From the NCBI GenBank assembly GCA_026008535.1, contig BRKX01000006.1, positions 45,496,664 through 45,560,663 of the forward strand: a DNA stretch of 64,000 nt, in the 5' to 3' direction. This DNA is from Perilla frutescens. Taxonomy: Eukaryota; Streptophyta; Magnoliopsida; Lamiales; Lamiaceae. Below, piece by piece: positions 34,552-44,916 of the stretch (within the stretch, counting starts at the first letter, position 1; each line of letters opens with the position of its first letter). The notes below the pieces were generated by a model that searched no databases, had not been told where the DNA came from, and saw only the letters and a list, made by a program, of their open reading frames with translations. Both the position numbers and the translations under genes were made by a program.

Positions 34552-34556
34552 AAATT

Positions 34557-36335
34557 AAAAATGATTACTCCCCCTATTTGCCTACAGATCTAGGCAAGGA
34601 GCCTAGACTTCCCCCTTTTTACCAAAATATTTGAAGGCAATATCCGAAAAAGAGGGTTGCATAGTCAAACACTTTACGACACATTTGAAGGATCTCCTGC
34701 AAATTGATCATTGATCTTCTTTGATCTCCTATTGGATATAGGTATAGCAGCAACACAATAGGAATGATCGATTGTCGTTCTTTTTCTTTTTTGAGAACAT
34801 CATAAGGAACATCATTCTTTTTTACGTGCATCAACTCTTTTTGCACGACTGCAAAACAATAATTATCACCATTCAGATTTTGAGAAGAAATATTTTTCTC
34901 TGCATGAATTTCAGGTTGATGTTCATCCGGATGTTCATGAACATTAGTAGGAACATTGTGTTGATGATCTCCATTTTTCTTGCTCAGTTCTTCTTTGACC
35001 TCCCACCTTTTTTATGAAGATTTTTCCACATTCAACTGCTTCTGAATAGCTTGGTTAAGCTTCTTCGGAATATGCCTTCTTTTTAGACTTTTGAGATCAC
35101 TTAAATAATTCTTGCAGTTTGGTCGAATATGACCTCTTTCTTCACAATAGTGACAGATCAGAACTCTCCGTTTGGTAGACAATCTTTTGTTGATGTTCAT
35201 TACAGTGTTTGAAACATCTATTTGAACTTCCTTTGAAGTTATTTGGTGAGAAACTAATGCAAAGCCACCATCTTTTTGATCAATCTTGCTTTTTTCAGAA
35301 TCTTCATTGCTTTAAGAAGCTTCAAAACTGGTTTTGTTCTTCTTGAGAGTATTAGCATACTCACCTTGAACATGGCCAAATTTATTGCATTCTTTGCAGC
35401 GTATCTTCATTGTCTTATTTCTGGATTGAGACATGTTTTTAGAAGATGATCATTCTGATTATCCTATTGGAAAAACCGTCTGTTGGCATTTTCCATCATC
35501 TTGTTGAAGCTTTTCACGAGAAGACTCATGGTGTTTAGCAACTCTACAATAGTTGGGAAAACACTAGATTAGACATCTGTCTTGAGAGCAATGTTCCTCC
35601 ACTTCTTAGCACCAAAATCTTCTCCCAAACCCATCTCAAATATTCTTAAAGATCCCATCAGTTCATCTAAATGGATAGATTTGATATCCTTGCTTCTTCA
35701 ATCGCAACAACTTTGTATGTGAACCTATTTAGCTAGGATCTGAGAACTTTTCTTGCCAACTTCTCTTCTGACATTATCTCTCCTAGAGCAAAGCTTTCAT
35801 TGGTGATTTTCCGTAACTTTTTGTTGAACTCATCAATGTTCTCTTCTTTGGACATGCGAAGCTTTTTAAATCGGTGGTCAGATTTTGTAGCTTTGATAGA
35901 GGAACACCACCGGAACCTTCACAGGTAGTCATCCCATGCATCTTTGGCAACTTCACATGTTGATATAAGGCTGAATGTATTCAGATCTACTGCGGAAAAT
36001 ATGGAGTTAAGGACCCTTGAGTTGAGGTTCGCATTCATATTCTCTTCTTTGGTCCATCTTGCGTCGGGTTTCGGAATAGCTTCAACTAATTCATCCAACT
36101 TGGTAGGAGGACTCCAACCATTTAACATGATTTTCCATGCTTTGACATTAGATGCTTTGATGAATGACTTCATCCTTACTTTCAAATAAGCGTAATTATG
36201 TCCATCCAAAATTGGGGGACGCTCAATGAAACTTCCTTCAAGCGTCGAACACATTTGCATATACACTCGCGCACATAAAATTTCTGACTCCAGAATCTTT
36301 TCGCTTTGAAAAAATAACCTACTCTTGATGTCAAT
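34557..36335 (-). pseudogene. Copia-2 gag
   Basis: The minus-strand frame at 35919-36476 has RPPILDGHNYAYLKVRMKSF (DUF4219-like) and FSAVDLNTFSLISTCEVAKD, the start of UBN2-type gag. Decayed blocks follow (FKKLRMSKEENIDEFNKKLR near 35850). A CCHC zinc knuckle, CHYCEERGHIRPNC, is in 35012-35200. The frame at 34619-34846 begins with a protein-like MQKELMHVKKNDV. Stops and frameshifts are frequent from 35900 leftward. The gag resembles that of Copia-3 (LNAIFSAVDLETFSLISTCE), so the two are one family. The pol region is absent. Confidence 0.75.
36322..36335 (-). other. Degenerate primer-binding site of Copia-2
   Basis: The minus strand reads ATTGACATCAAGAG directly after the LTR end, positionally equal to the ATTGGTACCAGAG site of Copia-3 at 46774-46787. 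Several substitutions separate it from the initiator tRNA complement. Confidence 0.55.
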
Positions 36336-36660
36336 TGAAAGTGCACACGGTGTGAGATGTATCTGTTCCGCAAATGTTAACAGAAAAGTGCACGAACGTT
36401 GTAGAGAGATGTTCACAATAATGTTCAAGAACGTTATTGTAAACTTTATGTTGTTTGCAGAATGTAAAGTACACAAGAGTTTGGTAATCCTGTTCGATCA
36501 ACTGATCTACGTCAAGGGGACTTGTCAGGTCCGTGGAAAATAATTTACTACCCCGATACAATGTTTACTTGGGATATTATACGTAGCTGACCTCCCGTCA
36601 CTCACTACTCTTTCTACCCATACACCCTATTTCATTGAATTGAATCGTGAGATCCCCCTC
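36336..36660 (-). repeat. Inner part of the Copia-2 5' LTR (truncated)
   Basis: It begins TGAAAGTGCACACGG and is colinear with the Copia-3 LTR (GTTCGATCAACTGATCTACG here, GTTCGATCAATTGATCTACG at 37293). Similarity ends near 36660, about 325 bases in, while the LTR should run for nearly 1 kb. The distal part is therefore deleted or unrecognisable. Confidence 0.65.
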
Positions 36661-37174
36661 TTGTGCATTTAATGTATGGGTCTAGACTCAGGCCTAATAA
36701 GAATCTAATGGTTCAACAAGAATGGCCCATGTCTGGCGCGTGGAGTACACTCATTTGAATTAATTTTTTTCAAGTTTTATTATTATTATTTTCATTTTTT
36801 TTTTGCAATTTTTCTGTTTTTTATTTGTTTTTTCCCCTAACATTGTATACCCTAAAATACAATTAATGAACCCTAAAATTGACATGAATTATTATTTTTT
36901 TTGAAAAAAATATAAATATATACCCTAAAATTGATTTAATAAACCCTAACATTAAAGTGAATGAATTTATTTATTTTTGAAATTCGGCGACTCGCATAAT
37001 GCACTCGCCCAACGCTGACGTGTGGGCTCGTGCATTGTGCTCAATAATTAATTTAATTTTTTTGAAACTAATATAAATGGTAATTGAAAATAAAAAATGT
37101 AATTTTGAAATAAATATATAACCTAAATGAAATTAGTGAACCTTAAAATAAAAGTGAATTGATTTAATTTACTT
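36661..37174. other. AT-rich stretch with scattered ACCCTAAA words; no gene seen
   Basis: This is low-complexity DNA with T-runs and four to six ACCCTAAA or AACCCTAA words in irregular spacing. Similar wording recurs right of Copia-3 (47780-47900), so this looks like the pre-insertion sequence. The words are not in tandem, so this is not a telomeric array. It ends with TACTT, one half of the Copia-3 target duplication. Confidence 0.45.
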
Positions 37175-37932
37175 TGAAGTTACATAAACTGTGCGGTCAT
37201 ATTCATCATCATGTACTTGAACATTGTTGTGAACATGTAAGGTCAAAATGTAAAAACTTAAGCAAATTAAGAACACGAGGTTGGTAACCATGTTCGATCA
37301 ATTGATCTACGTCAGGGGGACTTATCAAGCCCGTGAGAAACATTTACTACTCCATTGAATGTTTACAAAGGTTATTACACGAAGACTTCCGTCACTCGAC
37401 CCCTTTCCTACCCGATTCAACTCTTTAACTAAACTAAATTGCGAGCTCCCCTCACACCTAAAATCTCTCTAGTTCCCATAGGAAATCTCTCCTAAGACTC
37501 CTCTAAGTGTGTATGAAAGTGAGTTTCAAACACAAACTAGAAACATAATGATCTAACCGATCAAACCTAGTCTACCCGAATACTATATGCTTTAAACGTG
37601 AAGTCTTTTAACTCTCAGCCCTTTAGTGTATTTGTAAAAATTCATGTCACCTAAACTAGTTTGAATCTCGGGCTATTTATTAGAAACATTTATAGCCTAA
37701 ACAAGGTATTCAGAAGTCCTAATTTGACTAGGATTTAACAATGAAATAATTTCTTTAAATAAATCGGACTTTCCTAGTTTAGATGTCTTCCTTGAATAGA
37801 ACTCCTTCTTTCCTTCTTTATCTTCATCACGAACAAGGCAGCTTCTATTCTGAAACGTCCATCTTGAATTTGAAGCTTCAACTCCTTGAATCTTAGCATG
37901 GCACGTCTCTTGTAAACTCTCTGGACAACCAT
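37175..37932 (-). repeat. 3' LTR of Copia-3 (first 758 bases; rest cut off by the Tat-like insertion)
   Basis: Colinear with 46788-47542. The last shared word is CTCTCTGGACAAC, after which the Tat-like LTR starts at 37933. About 200 bases of LTR (equivalent of 47543-47743) should lie right of the Tat element but are not found near 42684. Confidence 0.85.
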
Positions 37933-39162
37933 TGATGAGTGCATAAATTGCACTCATTTTGAGTGCATTTGCATTTGGTTATCTTGTATATACCTTGTAA
38001 ATATTGTTTTAATCTTAATTTTTAATTAATGTGGCCAATATAGGGAGTTTTTGGGATAATCAATGCAAAACAAGTCAAAAATTGATAATGGGATTGACAA
38101 AGAGTGCACGAGACATGAAATGATGAAGAAACGAGCAAGAAAATGGCTAAGTGATTGAAACACGACCCCAAAACGCGAGCTTGTGGGGTCGAGCTTCATA
38201 CGCCTTCAAAACGAGATCATTAAACGCGACACCATGGCGTCGTGCCTCGGCCTTCAGTCGAAACTTGACCCTGAGGTGTGACCAAAATCCTACTTTGCAG
38301 AGCCTTCAGAGACATGGTTTTCTTCAGTCAAAATGCGGGTGTCAAACGCGAGTTACACGGGTCGCGTTTCGGCCTTCAGTCCAAACTCGGCCTTAAAACG
38401 TGACCCAAATGCTGTGTTGCAGAGCCTTCAGGGACCTGATTTCCTTTGTTCCAAACTTGACCCTAAAACGTGACTGCCTGGGGTTGAGTTCCGCATAGAC
38501 AAAAATTAAACTTGACTTTTGGCATCCAATTATTGGTCCACTACTTAATAGATCAAATGGGGAGTTCAAAAAAACATTCCAACACTCCTAGAACTCGATT
38601 TTCACTTAGATAAATACTACACTTGGGGATTTTTGAAGATCAAGAACAAGGAGGAAGGTTCAACCATCCATTTGAAGATTCAAGCCAATAGATTGAAGAA
38701 GAGTGTTCTACATTTGGTTTTATCATATCTTTTACTCTCTTAATCTTCTATCTAGAATGGGTTTTGTTCTTTCCTTTGTGTTTTTGATCTTGTTGTGAAT
38801 ATGGTTGGCCAGAGCCTTATGGCTCTAGGATATGAAGAAACAATATGAATCTTGATCTTGATTAAGGTTTTATATATATGGTTATGCTTTGTCAAGATTT
38901 TAATCCATGCTTTGTCTTGAATGGTGTTGTTTGAATGGCCTTCTTTCTAACATCAAATGTATGATTCACTTGCATGTTGCCCATTCCGTGATCATAAGCA
39001 TGCTTGGATTAAATCTACGTAATTGTATTCTTTGTTGAATGTCAATTATGTGGAAGGAAATGTGACCCCTTAGAACCTTTGGTAGGTGCGACCTTGGAAT
39101 GTATTAGTGATAATCATCCTTGTCGCATTCGCAATTAAAGAGTTATTCGATAGATAAATTTT
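37933..39162 (+). repeat. 5' LTR of a Tat/Athila-like Gypsy element (minimum extent)
   Basis: It begins TGATGAGTGCATAAATTGCA and is colinear with 41454-42683, including the shared GTCGCATTC-CAATTAAAGAG words. The LTR probably continues beyond 39162, since the right copy is truncated there. An internal block (38155-38500) has repeated AACGCGA, GGTCGCG and GCCTTCAG words. Confidence 0.75.
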
Positions 39163-40016
39163 ATCATTATATATATAGACACCATATCTATTTATATTAG
39201 GAATTAATACATGAACACAATGGTGTTGGGATATTAATTGATTTGATAGTTGAAGTTATTGTTTGATTAATCATTTGAATGATAAATTTTAATTGAGTAA
39301 AATTCATTCAAGTGGATTGGCATAAAATAAAATACCAATGCAATCATAAATCTCAAAACCTTATAATTAATTTCGTGCATTTCTTAATTATTCTAAATTT
39401 TGAATTATTTTCAAGGTTCATATTTTATTGAACTATAACCATTACCAAGATAAATTAAATATCATTTCAATGTCCAATTCTATTAAAATTGATTATTTTT
39501 ATATTATTTTATTATTATATGAATGAGAGATATGACATATAGTTATTTTAATTTTTTCTAATAAGTAATTTCAGTAATTTAACATGTTAAATTTAATCAA
39601 AATTGGCAAATCAATATATAAAAAATCAATTAATATTTTTTCATAAAAGGATCGTGCAATAATTATTTTATTAATTGCGAATATTAATGATATATTTTTA
39701 ATTATTAGAAATTGTTGAATAAATAGTTATTTTACTATTTCGCTAATTTATTAAAAATATCGAGCATTCATGTATAAATCATTCGTTCCGCTCCTCATCA
39801 AATTCGTTGGTAATGTTCTTTTCTGAAATTACGAGAACTATATATATGTGAAAAAAGTGTTTTAAAGTTATATGAAAACTTGGAGCGTAAATATCAATTC
39901 GTAACTATAAAATTATTGGGACAAATATTTATGCAAGTAAAAAAATATTATTGTCTTTTAAAACATGGAAGATAGTTTATATCATAATTGTAAAATCACA
40001 TCTCAAAAGTAAGATT

Positions 40017-40372
40017 GAAATGGGTATTGGAGCAATTCCAGCCGAACAGATGAAGGGACACATGCTTTTGTCGTCTGTTTAATGTTGAAGGTATGAGTTC
40101 GAAGATGTTCCTGAAGCTGTTCTTGACAATACTGCTAACATAAAGAGGAGACGACATAATTTTTTTGATGATCTGTGTTTATTATTTGTCTCTAACCCTT
40201 CTGTCTGTGATTTAGGGGGAGACATTTCTATGCTCATCGCGGGATTGCATTGCCAAATTAAATGTCAAATGAGGAGATTGTTAGTGCCGTTTTTAAGCAC
40301 ACATTTATTGACATATATTGATGCAATATGTTTGTTCGTGAAATTGGGAGGACTTCACCCAAACTGAAAAAT
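40017..40372 (+). pseudogene. Exon-like protein fragments, unidentified, possibly captured by a Helitron
   Basis: Three plus-strand stretches read like protein: EMGIGAIPAEQMKGHMLLSS (from 40017), YEFEDVPEAVLDNTANIK and on (from about 40091), and FYAHRGIALPN then MSNEEIVSAVFKHTFIDIY and MFVREIGRTSPKL (about 40220-40360). The last starts just after TTTAG, a possible splice acceptor, and holds two stops. I cannot name the protein. An alternative for part of it is a Copia polypurine/LTR junction, since GAGGAGATTGTTAGTGCC is also what that boundary looks like in this family. Confidence 0.4.
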
Positions 40373-40875
40373 AGTCTACTACATATGAAAAAAATATATA
40401 TTTGCAATTTGCCGCAATATTTTAATTACTTTATATGTTATATTGAAATAATAAGTTAATAACTATTAATTTGCATATTAAAATAATCTGCTAATTAATT
40501 AATGTGAATTTGGTTAGGTGATTTCTATCGTGAAAATGTGATGTTTCTTTATTCTCAAATAACTTCATGGTTTAATATCTATTGTTTATACAAAAAGGAA
40601 GCGGTATATATTGAATAAGAGATATCTCATTTTTACTTATGGATCTCTAATCAAGACATGCAGTCTCCACCAGTTGAATGTCCCCGGGGTTTCCAAACAA
40701 GACGTAACCCTTTTATACTTGGATCTTCACCACTTGGGTGTACTCATAAACCAGTAAAAACTTACTGTTAAGGTTTGTATTATTTTAAAAGTTGTTATAT
40801 TTATTTTCGTTTAAATAATTTATTTTATAACTATAATTTATAACAAAATAATTATAAAAATTGTGCATATCTTAT

Positions 40876-40903
40876 TCGTGCATCGCACGACGGATCATTC
40901 TAG
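40876..40903 (+). mobile_element. Helitron-like 3' terminus (hairpin plus CTAG, followed by T)
   Basis: TCGTGC (40876-40881), loop ATC, GCACGA (40885-40890) form a perfect 6-base-pair hairpin. Ten bases later comes CTAG at 40900-40903, followed by T. This is the Helitron 3' signature (hairpin about 10 bases before CTRR, insertion at A|T), and GTGCATCGCAC-type hairpins are common in plant Helitrons. No 5' TC end could be assigned; it should lie between about 39160 and 40000. Confidence 0.55.
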
Positions 40904-41453
40904 TTATGTTCACAAATGAAAAGAGTAAAGAAATGATGAAAAATTTGGAAAATTCTCAAATAGATGGGGTTGTGAATCAAAAAGGGTAGAAGAGAACTTG
41001 TGTAGTTCTACTTGCTTGGTTATGTATTGAATTTGGTATTTTGGGAAGCCACTTAGCCAAATATGTACCTACCTTTCTGAAAAAGCCTTCACTACAACCC
41101 AAAAGTCCTTAAGGATTCTTGTTTGAGAACAGGAATGATGTAGTACAGATGATAGTCACTTTACAAGCTTATGGTAGGATTCTAGTGCACACTTGACCTT
41201 GAGCGGATACATGTCTAGCCTATACACTCGAGAGTGAGCGTTCATTGATCCTTGTGAGAGCTTGAACTTCGGTAATTGTATCATGATGATTTTATTGTAC
41301 TTGTTTATATTTGATTGTCAATATCATCTATGCATTGCTCGTCTATTGATTTTTGAAGCAAATTGCCATCTTGATTCCACTTTACTCAAAAATTCTTGCT
41401 TTTGTACTCTTGTTTTTGTTTGAGGACAAACAAATATTTAAGTTTGGGGGAGT

Positions 41454-42683
41454 TGATGAGTGCATAAATTGCACTCAATTGCACTCATTTTGAGTGCATT
41501 TGCACTTGGTTATCTTGTATATACCTTGTAAATATTGTTAATATTGTTTTAATCTTACGTTTTAATTAATGTGGCCAATATAGGGAGTTTTTAGGATAAT
41601 CAATGCAAAACAAGTCAAAAATTGATAATGAGATTGACAAAGAGTGCACGAGACATGAAATGATGAAGAAACGAGCAAGAAAACGGCTAAGTGATTGAAA
41701 CGCGACCCAAAATGTGAGCTTGTGGGGTCGCGCTTCATACGCCTTCAAAACGTGATCATTAAACACGATACCATGGGGTCGCGCCTCAGCCTTCAGTCAA
41801 AACTCGACCCCGAGGCGTGACCGAAATCCCGCTTTGCAGAGCCTTCAGAGACATGGTTTTCTTCAGTCAAAACGCGGGTGTCAAACACGAGTTACACAGG
41901 TCGTGTTTCGGCCTTCAGTCCAAATGCAGCCTTAAAACGCGACCCAAATTCCGTGTTGCAGAGCCTTCAGGGACCTGATTTCCTTTGTTCCAACTCGACC
42001 CTAAAATGCAACTTTCTGGGGTCGAGTTCCGCACAGACGAAAATTAAACTTGACTTTTGGCATCCAATTTTTGGTCCACTACTTATTATATCAAATGGGG
42101 AGTTCAAAAGATCATTCCAACACTCATAGAACTCGATTTTCACTTAGATAAATACTACACTTGGGAATTTTTGAAGATCAAGAACAAGGAGGAAGGTCCA
42201 ACCATCCATTTGAAGATTCAAGCCAATAGATTGAAGAAGAGTGTTCTACATTTGGTTTTATCATCTCTTTTACTCTTTTAATCTTGTATCTAGAATGGGT
42301 TTTTGTTCTTTCCTTTGTATTTTTGATCTTGTTGTGAATATGGTTGGCTAGAGCCTTAGGGCTCTAGGATATGAAGAAACAATATGAATCTTAATCTTGA
42401 TTAGGGTTTTATATATATGGTTATGCTTTGTCAAGATTTTAATCCATGCTTGGTCTTGAATGGTGTTGTTTGAGTGGCCTTCTTTCTAGTATCAAATGTA
42501 TGATTCACTTGCATCTTGCCCATCATGTGATCATAAGCATGCTTGCATTAAATCTACGTAATTATCTTCTTTGTCAAATGTCGATTATGTGGAAGGAAAT
42601 GTGACTCCTTAGAGCCTTTGGTAGGTGCGACCTTGGAATGTATTAGTGATAATCATCCTTGTCGCATTCACAATTAAAGAGAT
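41454..42683 (+). repeat. 3' LTR of the Tat-like element, truncated at its right end
   Basis: It begins TGATGAGTGCATAAATTGCA right after the polypurine tract and is about 95% identical by eye to 37933-39162. Near the start it carries an extra tandem TTGCACTCA unit compared with the left LTR. Similarity ends at CAATTAAAGAG (about 42683), so the distal part is missing. Confidence 0.8.
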
Positions 42684-43009
42684 ATTCAAGAAATGGTCTT
42701 TCTATATCCGTGGTCTTCCTATCATTGAACTTAGCATGATTGTATGTGTAACCCCTGTCGTATGGTCAAGAGGATTATTGTGTATTCATGTCCTAGAGTC
42801 TTGCCTAAATTTGTCTTCTTCAAATCTCTCCTTTGTTGGTATTGTGTCTTGCACTTTATTTAGATTGATTATTATTGTCGTTTGGTATTTAATTCTTATG
42901 TTTATGCGTTGGTTTTGTTGTTTGATATTCAACCCTCACCTAATTCATAGTCTAAATATTTCATCAATCTATTGTCGTGGTACTTGAATTTTCATGTCTT
43001 AATTCCTTC
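42684..43009. other. Unassigned sequence between the truncated Tat LTR and truncated Copia-3 RT
   Basis: No homology to the Copia-3 LTR remainder or to RT/RNase H could be seen, and no credible ORF was found. It is a rearrangement junction of unknown origin. Confidence 0.4.
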
Positions 43010-44010
43010 AAATCATATAATGCCTTCTTTAGTTTGAACACAAACTCTGGATGATGTGGATCTTCAAATCATTTAGACTGTGCAACAAAAACATCCTTCT
43101 TCAGGAATCCATTCAGAAAAGCACTCTTGACATCCATCTGGTATAGTTTGAACTTCATGATGCATGCCATAGCTAGAAGAAGTCTGGCTGATTTAATCCT
43201 TGTGACTGGAGCAAAGATTTTATCAAAATCAATGCCTTCAATCTGAGAATAACCTTGAGCAACCAGTGTAGCTTTGTTTCTTGTAATGTTTCCAGCTTCA
43301 TCAGTCTTATTCTTGAAAATCCACTTGGTTCCAACAATGTTGACTCCTTCAGGTTTCTGGACTAGATCCCAGACATCATTCTTTTTGAACTGAAGAAGTT
43401 CTTTCTGCATGGCTTCTATCCAGTAATCATCTTTTAGAGCTTCTTGGATGTTCTTTGGTTCAACCTTGGAGGTGAAACAGACATAGGATATTTCATCATA
43501 CATCCTTTTTTTCAGAGTGCTCCTAGTCATCCTACCTTCATGAATATCTCCTATTATTTCTGAAGTAGGATGATTCTTGATGATTTGCTTCGAAGGCTTT
43601 CTGTGCCTTACTGTCTGTTCTTCAACTTCTTTGTCTATATCATCATGAACCTTAGGATATTCAAACACATCTGTGTGAACATCATCTTCAGGAATATTGA
43701 CAGTATTGTCCTGATCAACAAATCTGACATTGACTGTCTCAATTACAGCCTTTGTATATTTGTTGTAAATTCTGTATAATTTACTGTTTCTGGAATATCC
43801 AACAAACATCCCTTCAACTCCTATTTTGTTCATCTTGCTGAGGTACTCTCTATCATTGAGAATATAACATGTGGTTCCAAATACATGAAAGTACTTCACC
43901 GTTGGCTTCTTCTCATTCCAATTCTCATATGGAGTAGTGAGAGTACCTGGTCTGAGACGAACTCTGTTGCTTATGTGGCATGCTGTGTTGATAGCTTCTG
44001 CCCAAAACAT
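43010..44010 (-). pseudogene. Copia-3 integrase C-terminus and reverse transcriptase N-terminal half
   Basis: An uninterrupted 313-codon frame (43069-44010) runs from MFWAEAINTACHISNRV (end of integrase) through KWIFKNKTDEAGNITRNKAT, then VAQGYSQIEGIDFDKIFAPV and MDVKSAFLNGFLKKDVFVAQ, the N-terminal RT motifs with the first catalytic Asp (MDVKSAFL). A stop follows, then DPHHPEFVFKLKKALYDLKE to about 43010, where homology ends. The YVDD motif and RNase H are gone. A one-base shift near 44000 separates this frame from the integrase core. Confidence 0.88.
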
Positions 44011-44497
44011 AGCAGCACAGTAGCAATCATGGTTCTTGCCATCTCCTGAAGAGTTCTGTTCTTCCTTTCCACAACTCCATTCTGCTGAGAAGTTTTGGGG
44101 GCTGAGTACTCATAACTGATACCATTCTCACTACAGAATGTATCAAAGTACTGGTTCTCAAATTCTTTGCCACGATCACTTCTGATTCTGATAATCTGAT
44201 CATCCTTCTCAATTGTGATCTTGCAAGCTAATGTCTTGAATACTGTGAAAGCTTCACGCTTGTCTCTGAGAAAGTCAACCCAAGTAAACCTTGAGTAATC
44301 ATCAATGCAGACAAGGACATACTTTTTTCCTCCATAGCTTTCCACAGCCATAAGCCCCATTAGATCCATATGAATTCTTCTCAATCTGACATGGACCACA
44401 GACTTTGTCTCTGTCAATTCTGATCTGAGGCAGCCCTCTTATAATCTCCTTGCTAATGATCTTCTGAAGATTTATGTAGTTGATGTGTCCAAGTTTC
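43971..44497 (-). pseudogene. Copia-3 integrase core
   Basis: The frame at 43971-44417 contains RIHMDLMGLM, VLVCIDDYSRFTWVDFLRDK, IRIRSDRGKEFENQYFDTFC and SQQNGVVERKNRTLQEMART, the D, D and E of the DD35E triad in order. The expected second-Asp context SDHG reads SDRG, but the Asp is present. The frame ends in IATVLLCFGQKLSTQHA, a shifted reading of F-W-A-E-A-I-N-T-A-C. An in-frame stop separates it from the zinc domain at 44420-44500. Confidence 0.88.
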
Positions 44498-44916
44498 TAA
44501 TGCCAGATCTCTGACTCTTCAATAGATGTTCTTTGACATGTTAAAAAACATTGTGCAAGAACATGTAGCTGATAACAGTTGTCAGCTGATCTCTTCCCTT
44601 CCATGAATAAGTCATTGTTCTTATTCATAACTTTGCAGCTTTCCTTAGTAAAGACTACAGTCATGTCATCATCACATAGTTGATTGATACTTATCAGATT
44701 AGCTTTAAGTCCATCAACTAGCATAGCCTTCTTGAGTTTGGGCATTCCTTCAACAGTCAGCTCTCTTTTTCCCATTACTTTGCCCCTTTTTCCATCTCCC
44801 AATGTAACAAAATCTGACGAGCAAGCTTTCAGATTCTGCATCATAGAGCAATCTCCTGTCATGTGTCTTGAACAGCCACTGTTAAAGTACCAGTTTCCTT
44901 TATCTTCAACTCTCAA
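44497..44916 (-). pseudogene. Copia-3 protease and start of integrase zinc domain, protease active site mutated
   Basis: The 139-codon frame starts MRVEDKGNWYFNSGCSRHMT. Copia proteases carry W-Y-x-D-S-G-C at this position; here the catalytic Asp is Asn (a single G to A change). Conserved MVDGLKANLISINQLCD and CYQLH follow, and the frame ends ESEIWH, where a stop cuts the integrase HHCC domain. Polyprotein processing by this copy would be dead. Confidence 0.85.

Larger units (their letters stand above)
39163..41453 (+). mobile_element. Internal region of the Tat-like element, no gag/pol, with an embedded Helitron-like end
   Basis: No retroviral domain can be read. From 40904 to 41453 the sequence has the 3' internal features of Tat/Athila elements and ends in a polypurine tract (TTTGGGGGAG at 41443-41452) just before the 3' LTR. 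From about 39400 to 40903 it is AT-rich with exon-like fragments and ends in a Helitron-type hairpin. Retro-domains were therefore deleted, or the element was always non-autonomous. Confidence 0.5.

Noticed and set aside
36741..37174. Several ACCCTAAA words, possibly an interstitial telomere array
   Set aside because: The words are irregularly spaced, not tandem, and sit in low-complexity AT-rich DNA.
40280..40300. GAGGAGATTGTTAGTGCC as the start of another Copia 3' LTR in plus orientation
   Set aside because: It matches the polypurine/LTR junction of this Copia family, but neither flank continues as Copia sequence and the same bases read as protein (NEEIVSAVFK) in an exon-like stretch. Kept only as an alternative.
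43570..43779. Plus-strand frames across Copia-3 (also 45868-46155, 44684-44926)
   Set aside because: They are antisense shadows of gag/pol frames with no independent signature.
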